Part shown: one piece after another, positions 58,528 to 64,000 of the stretch
Numbering within the stretch: position 1 is the stretch's first letter
Layout of the letters: every line of letters begins with the position of its first letter
Assembly: GCF_000210295.1 (NCBI RefSeq)
Contig: NC_026744.1
Coordinates: forward strand, 4,230,617 to 4,294,616
Direction: 5' to 3'
DNA length: 64,000 bases
DNA from: Trypanosoma brucei gambiense DAL972
Lineage: Eukaryota > Euglenozoa > Kinetoplastea > Trypanosomatida > Trypanosomatidae
Made by a program: the position numbers and the translations under genes
The notes under the pieces: generated by a model
Databases searched by the model: none
Seen by the model: only the letters and a program-made list of their open reading frames with translations
Told to the model about the DNA's origin: nothing

Positions 58528-59574
58528 CTAGGTAACCGGTTGGGATGCTCCAGAAGACTCCTCGTCTCCAAACGACACGAGCGAACAAACGTCGGGGTCA
58601 TCCTCACTAAAGATGTGACCCACGCAATCACTCGTAGTGACTTCAATAAGGGGGAATATTAATGACGAGTTTGCGTCTTTGATATCGCCCGTGAATTGGC
58701 TAAAACTGTCGGGAGAATGAATATAAAACCCAAGCAGCACTGATGTACTACAGCTGGTCAGCGGCAACGTGTACCATTCACCTGAGATCTTCCCTTGAGT
58801 ATCGGAACACGTGAAAGCGCTTTGCGCATAATGAGGATCTAAGACAATGAGATTTCCCCCCTGATAGCCCATGAAAAAGAAAGCAGAGCCTTCTTTCCCT
58901 CCAACTGCACCCACAGTGCTTTCCATTCGAAGGCAACGCTTCAGCAACTTGGCGTACCCCTCAGAAATATGATGAGGTCCCAGCATCACGGGTATAAGCA
59001 ACAGCACGTGTTTGGAAAGGAGGAGTATCTTCCTCACCTCATCTTCCATCACTTGTCGGTCACGAAGAACAAGCACGTCCGGGCCTTGGCCACCACTGCT
59101 AAGATAATCCTCCATTAGGGCCCCCATAACTACCGCCACGTGGGTGGGACCAAACCAGCTACCACAAGGGGCGCCGTGCTGTACTCCCTTATTTGTTATG
59201 GCATGTATACCAAAGGGTGCCGAAGGATCATCATGGAAAAGGTGCTGAGTTGCTTGCTTTAGGGAAGGAACAATACTATCCTCAAATGAAGCACCGCCAC
59301 CGTTCTTGTAACGCATTAAAGCGTGGGCGAGCATCATTTGACCCGCACGAATCGTGCACCCCCACCCGATATCGGTTGTTGAGCCGTTCCTCAGTGGTTC
59401 AAACTGGCAACGATAAGAAAAATACAGTAGCTTGCAGGCCGCTAACTTTACCATTTCCGCGGTTCCACCTCCACAGTACGTACCTGAACCAACGACGTAT
59501 GCATCTTCTTCCTCTACCACATCTCGACTTCTACAACGAACCATACACACTATATTGTACACGAAACCAATCAT
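58528..59574 (-). CDS. ATG4.1: ATG4 cysteine protease, probably ATG4.1
   Basis: ATG4 processes ATG8 at its C-terminal glycine and removes it from lipid during autophagy. The first ATG, at 59574, gives 348 residues (a GTG codon would extend it by six). The catalytic cysteine is in GWGCTIRAGQMMLAHAL (about residue 73). The Asp-His pair is in LIVLDPHYAQSAF (about residues 247-249). A mid-region segment, GPTHVAVVMGALMEDY, belongs to the family fold. T. brucei has two ATG4 genes; I recall this one as ATG4.1 from its position, but the sequence alone does not separate them. The C-terminal tail (EDDPDVCSLVSFGDEESS) contains a short acidic hydrophobic stretch that resembles an ATG8-interacting motif. 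Confidence 0.92.
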   Translation of the reverse strand: MIGFVYNIVCMVRCRSRDVVEEEDAYVVGSGTYCGGGTAEMVKLAACKLLYFSYRCQFEPLRNGSTTDIGWGCTIRAGQMMLAHALMRYKNGGGASFEDSIVPSLKQATQHLFHDDPSAPFGIHAITNKGVQHGAPCGSWFGPTHVAVVMGALMEDYLSSGGQGPDVLVLRDRQVMEDEVRKILLLSKHVLLLIPVMLGPHHISEGYAKLLKRCLRMESTVGAVGGKEGSAFFFMGYQGGNLIVLDPHYAQSAFTCSDTQGKISGEWYTLPLTSCSTSVLLGFYIHSPDSFSQFTGDIKDANSSLIFPLIEVTTSDCVGHIFSEDDPDVCSLVSFGDEESSGASQPVT

Positions 59575-60021
59575 CTCACCAAGGGCCGGCACCAGCTCTT
59601 AGCTTTGCGACGCAGTACTTCCATTAAACCCCCCCCACGCTGCTTGCGCGTCAGAACAGTTCAGCTAGATGTGAAATGTCAAAGGAATGATGAAGAATGA
59701 AATGTACGTGACAAGGTTGCAAACAACTACCCCAAGAGGTAAAAATACGAGGGTTGTGTGACGCCCCTTCAAAATAACCTAGAGGCACACCATGATCAAG
59801 TTGGGTTCACAACGCTTGAGATTAAGCAGATGAAAAATTTATTTAGGGGAGTGTGAACCGAGAGAAAAGAGTAACCGATAAAAACAGAGTTGTCGCAGAG
59901 AGTAGAAGCAAGCGGAGTGACTGCTGCACCGCCTTCCTCAAAAAAAAAAATAATGGAATGGAATGGAAGGATAATTTTTGCCGCGTCAGAACAGACGCAG
60001 GCGATTTTATTTTTTTCCGAC
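59575..60021. other. Intergenic region between ATG4 and the WD40 gene
   Basis: About 450 bp with no gene. A short GGAAT-like triplet of repeats is at about 59952-59969. A short upstream frame in the ATG4 leader begins at an ATG around 59622 and ends by overlapping the ATG4 start codon; its use depends on where splicing occurs. Confidence 0.5.
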
Positions 60022-61098
60022 TTATGCAACATTGCACGTCGTCACAAATCCCATAGTGTCGCCAACAACGAGTCGGCTGCCACCAATAACAACACCGCAG
60101 TTCACGGAGGCCATTTGGCCCGTCGCCTCCCGCACACTTCCACTCGTGTCCAGAGGGGGCGGATCGCCCTCTTCAACATCACCCACACTCTCTTCCATCT
60201 CCACCTCTAAGAGTGGAAGTACATCCCAAGCGGATACCTCACCACAAACTGAGCACGTCACCAAACGAGGTCGTGGGGTTCCCGTCCACCCGATCACCGA
60301 CAAATTATTCTGAGCGTGTCCGGGAGAGGCGAAAATTTCCATTATGGAGTCACCGTCCTCAGTGGCCGTGGCAATGGAATACATCCCGTTTGCCCGACCA
60401 ATCGCCACGTAGCTTTCCATAAAAGAACAGGTTGTCAGAAGCGGTGGGTTTATCACCTCTCCGCTCGACGGAACCAGCCAGTCGTCACCCAATAAGTTAA
60501 ATTCTCCCTCCTGACGATTCGGTGAGGAAAAAATAGCACCCCCACCATCCATTCCAATGGCACAGAGCAACGGCGCAACGTCCTGCTGCTGTCTCTTAAC
60601 AAACCCAAGACCACAACACCAGTTCGAGAGCGAACCAAACGAAGGCGCATCAATAGTTTGTCCTCCACCCGAAAAACATGCCGGAAGGTGCGCAGTCGGG
60701 GAGCACTCGAGCAGACTAAATGGCGTTATGGCACCATCCTCGTCAACCACAAGTGTCGTGGTCTCACGTTGTGGGTGGGTGCCCCCCAAAAATGTGGCGA
60801 GCTCACACGTGTGCCTATACGAACAAAGTTTTGCGTGCCGGCGTAAGTCGTAGCTGGTAATCCACTCACCCGCCAGAACAAGTGCCATGTGCACATCTGC
60901 CGCCAGAAGTAACTCTGTCGCATCCCCCTCAGCTGCTACCGTGGGTCCGGCCTCAACACGAGCGTAATCTTTCTGCTTCAAACGCGTGTCCCAGAGAGTC
61001 ACGGCGCCTACGGTGTCGAGCGACCCAAAAGTAGTTGGGCATGTTGAGGAGGCGGCAATTGACATCACGGCGTGTCTGCCACGCCCAACCACCTCCAT
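60022..61098 (-). CDS. WD40-repeat protein
   Basis: An ATG-started 358-residue protein. WD-type repeats are visible, for example GSLDTVGAVTLWDTR (about 26-40), WITSYDLRRH, GRANGMYSIATA, and SVCGEVSAWDVLPL near residue 290, ending with a final strand VVGDTMGFVTTCNVA. It appears to be a single seven-blade propeller without other domains. No family specific enough to assign a role is recognised; similarity to small adaptor propellers such as WDR53 is only a suggestion. It lies between ATG4 and the myosin gene. Confidence 0.8.
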   Translation of the reverse strand: MEVVGRGRHAVMSIAASSTCPTTFGSLDTVGAVTLWDTRLKQKDYARVEAGPTVAAEGDATELLLAADVHMALVLAGEWITSYDLRRHAKLCSYRHTCELATFLGGTHPQRETTTLVVDEDGAITPFSLLECSPTAHLPACFSGGGQTIDAPSFGSLSNWCCGLGFVKRQQQDVAPLLCAIGMDGGGAIFSSPNRQEGEFNLLGDDWLVPSSGEVINPPLLTTCSFMESYVAIGRANGMYSIATATEDGDSIMEIFASPGHAQNNLSVIGWTGTPRPRLVTCSVCGEVSAWDVLPLLEVEMEESVGDVEEGDPPPLDTSGSVREATGQMASVNCGVVIGGSRLVVGDTMGFVTTCNVA

Positions 61099-62287
<1,189 letters not shown>

Positions 62288-64000
62288 CTACGTAACGTTG
62301 TTAAAAAGGCTACGCGCGGCCTCATCTACACTTCCATTCGTGCTTCGAAGAGCATTCTTCGCCTTCTCCTTTGAGACGCCAAGTTTCACTAACTGCTGCA
62401 CTTCCGCATCGAAGGACGTCCAACGACCCTTCTCCCCCTTTGGTGGTTTCTCCCTGAGCCGCTCACCCACGTCCTCGCAAAGCAACCGGGCAGCCGCCTT
62501 TTCCACGTCACCGCTATAATGCGTGAGTACAGGCACGACATGACTCCGGGGAAACCCCAAGTCCATCAGATCTCGTATTTTTGTCGTGTAGTCCGCCGCG
62601 GCATGTGCACTATGTTTCGCCTCTAACAGGATAGCACTCAATTGAGTGACGCCAATGCTATCTCGCAATCGATCCAACGTTACACGGGCGGATTCTTCCT
62701 TCAACAAATGTCGTCTCACAGAGGCAAGTTCTGTTTCCGTCACTCCGTAGCCCCGCAAGACCATCTCGTCACAGCCCGCTAGTCTGTAAAGGGTGTTAAT
62801 GCCATTGCGCAGAAACTTCTCAATGATCTGCTGCCGCATGCCGGCCTCATCCATCACACGCGTGAAGGAGAGCGGCAGAGATCCATCAAACCGCTGCCGT
62901 TGCATTTCAAGCAACGCCTTTAGTGATTCCTCACGCTTCGGTAGGAACAGCACGACGTCTCGTATTGTCACTACGCCAATAGACGGAAACAGAGCAGACA
63001 ACTCCTCTATCCAATCCATCAGTTCCCTGTTCGTGGCATTGACAGACATCTGCGCCACGCGCCGCGCCTGCTCCTCTCGTTCCAGCTTCAGCTCCGCTTG
63101 ACGGCGCTCTTCCACCCGACGTTTCGACTCACGATAAACATAAACCCACCGTCGGAGGAGAGGGACGCACCGACGTAAAAGACAACCCTTTCGGCGCAGC
63201 AGCAACCTCTCAAGTGAAGCCCACACTTCCGCACGGAGAAAGACTTTGGTACGGCCCACAGCGAAATTGGGGCTTGCCCAGTCGTAGAGCTTTTGATAGA
63301 CCGCGAGCATAGTCTTCGCCGCTTCTTCAATGCAATGACGCTTGTACAACTCTGCTGGTGACCGCGGCATAATGAGAAAGAAGTACCTGCAAAAGTCGTG
63401 AATGGAGCGGCGCACTGGGTATCCCTGCCGTTTTAGTTTAATGGTCTGTAACAAAGACGTCGATTCCAGTTGATTCGAAACGAGAACGTTTTCAAACAGG
63501 TGTGGACTTGCAGACATGTTGGGTTTAATGCAACGAACGAATTGGGTTTCCGTCAACTCCAACTCCTCTCTCAGTGCAGTTAGTTGATTTTGAAAGCGCA
63601 GCCCCACCGTATGTTTTCGATCATTGAGCACTGGGCCGTCAGAAAACAGGGAGCGAATGAACGTATCCGCAGAGTTGCTTACAGTCTGGTATACCTCATG
63701 CTTGATGCCATCTGTATTCTTCTCCAGCCAATCCCCTGTGGTGTAGTTCACGAAAGAGGCATAGTGCCTAACACCAAATTGGTTCGGAACGGTGCTTTTG
63801 GGAAGCACAAAGAACGTGTTTAAGGTTCGCCAATGGTCCCATACATTTTGAGTGAAACGCTCCGAGGTTCCAGTCTTGTAGTTGCACTCATTGTCAAGCA
63901 AGGCGAATATACCAAACCTCTTTTGTTCAAACATACCGATGCACTCCGTGTTGTCGGGAAAAGCCACTTCCGGGATACTCACGCCTTCGCTCTTACACTC
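62288..64000 (-). CDS. Unconventional kinetoplastid myosin with tandem UBA domains (C-terminal part)
   Basis: The gene runs off the right edge, so only the last 570 residues are here; the frame is open to 64000. The motor's lower part is recognised (ECIGMFEQKRFGIFALLDNECNYK, the actin-binding CIKPNMSASP region and LKRQGYPVRRSIHDFCRYF). After the converter comes a short basic neck (RLLLRRKGCLLRRC), a coiled-coil segment (about EERRQAELKLEREEQARR) and two UBA domains at the very end (about YTTKIRDLMDLGFPRSHV and FDAEVQQLVKLGVSKEKA). The motor plus UBA-tail layout is the class XIII/XXI type found in kinetoplastids; I recall T. brucei having one such gene here. The UBA domains suggest binding to ubiquitin or lipids. 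Confidence 0.93.
   Translation of the reverse strand, partial: ECKSEGVSIPEVAFPDNTECIGMFEQKRFGIFALLDNECNYKTGTSERFTQNVWDHWRTLNTFFVLPKSTVPNQFGVRHYASFVNYTTGDWLEKNTDGIKHEVYQTVSNSADTFIRSLFSDGPVLNDRKHTVGLRFQNQLTALREELELTETQFVRCIKPNMSASPHLFENVLVSNQLESTSLLQTIKLKRQGYPVRRSIHDFCRYFFLIMPRSPAELYKRHCIEEAAKTMLAVYQKLYDWASPNFAVGRTKVFLRAEVWASLERLLLRRKGCLLRRCVPLLRRWVYVYRESKRRVEERRQAELKLEREEQARRVAQMSVNATNRELMDWIEELSALFPSIGVVTIRDVVLFLPKREESLKALLEMQRQRFDGSLPLSFTRVMDEAGMRQQIIEKFLRNGINTLYRLAGCDEMVLRGYGVTETELASVRRHLLKEESARVTLDRLRDSIGVTQLSAILLEAKHSAHAAADYTTKIRDLMDLGFPRSHVVPVLTHYSGDVEKAAARLLCEDVGERLREKPPKGEKGRWTSFDAEVQQLVKLGVSKEKAKNALRSTNGSVDEAARSLFNNVT

Overview
This window looks like nuclear DNA of an African trypanosome of the Trypanosoma brucei group. 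Every recognisable housekeeping gene is intronless and lies on the minus strand, head to tail, as in a kinetoplastid polycistronic unit read from position 64000 toward position 1. Upstream of many starts there is a polypyrimidine tract followed by the first AG, the signal for spliced-leader trans-splicing. The only full-length transposable element is an ingi retrotransposon. From memory, the order NDPK, MCM7, CARP1, the divergent XPB, RPL8, ATG4 and the UBA-tailed myosin matches the T. brucei chromosome 11 block once numbered about Tb11.01.7800 to 7990. I could not check this against a database.

Layout, left to right (all genes on the minus strand). 1.4-11.2 kb: a repeat-containing, possibly mitochondrial protein, nucleoside diphosphate kinase, MCM7, a 2.3-kb gap with several G-rich RNA-strand tracts, tubulin cofactor A, a TXNDC9/phosducin-like protein and an unknown secreted or membrane-anchored protein. 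11.2-26.1 kb: an accessory island. It holds a pair of about 1.89-kb inverted repeats (12059-13947 and 22951-24838, over 99% identical by eye) separated by 9 kb. The 9-kb loop carries a broken small ORF, a short leucine-rich-repeat gene and an ingi element with intact ends and an 11-bp target-site duplication but a disrupted ORF. 26.1-64 kb: dense housekeeping DNA with a coiled-coil protein, CARP1, an LYR protein, a HAT-repeat (CstF77/Rna14-like) protein, a Doa10-like RING-CH membrane E3, a PPR-PIN protein, a 4,128-residue HECT E3, XPB-R, ribosomal protein L8, ATG4, a WD40 protein and the C-terminal part of a myosin.

Most genes have unrelated functions, as is usual in trypanosome units. Some themes recur: tubulin and chaperonin folding (TBCA next to TXNDC9), ubiquitin and autophagy (RING-CH E3, HECT E3, ATG4, UBA myosin), and DNA replication and repair (MCM7, XPB-R).

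The most interesting locus is the inverted-repeat island. Because it lies inside a transcribed unit, read-through RNA could fold into a stem of about 1.9 kb with the ingi in its loop. T. brucei has Dicer and Argonaute, and retroposons and long inverted repeats are known kinds of siRNA source in it, so this locus is a strong candidate endogenous dsRNA/siRNA generator. Whether this particular repeat has been reported before I cannot tell from sequence.
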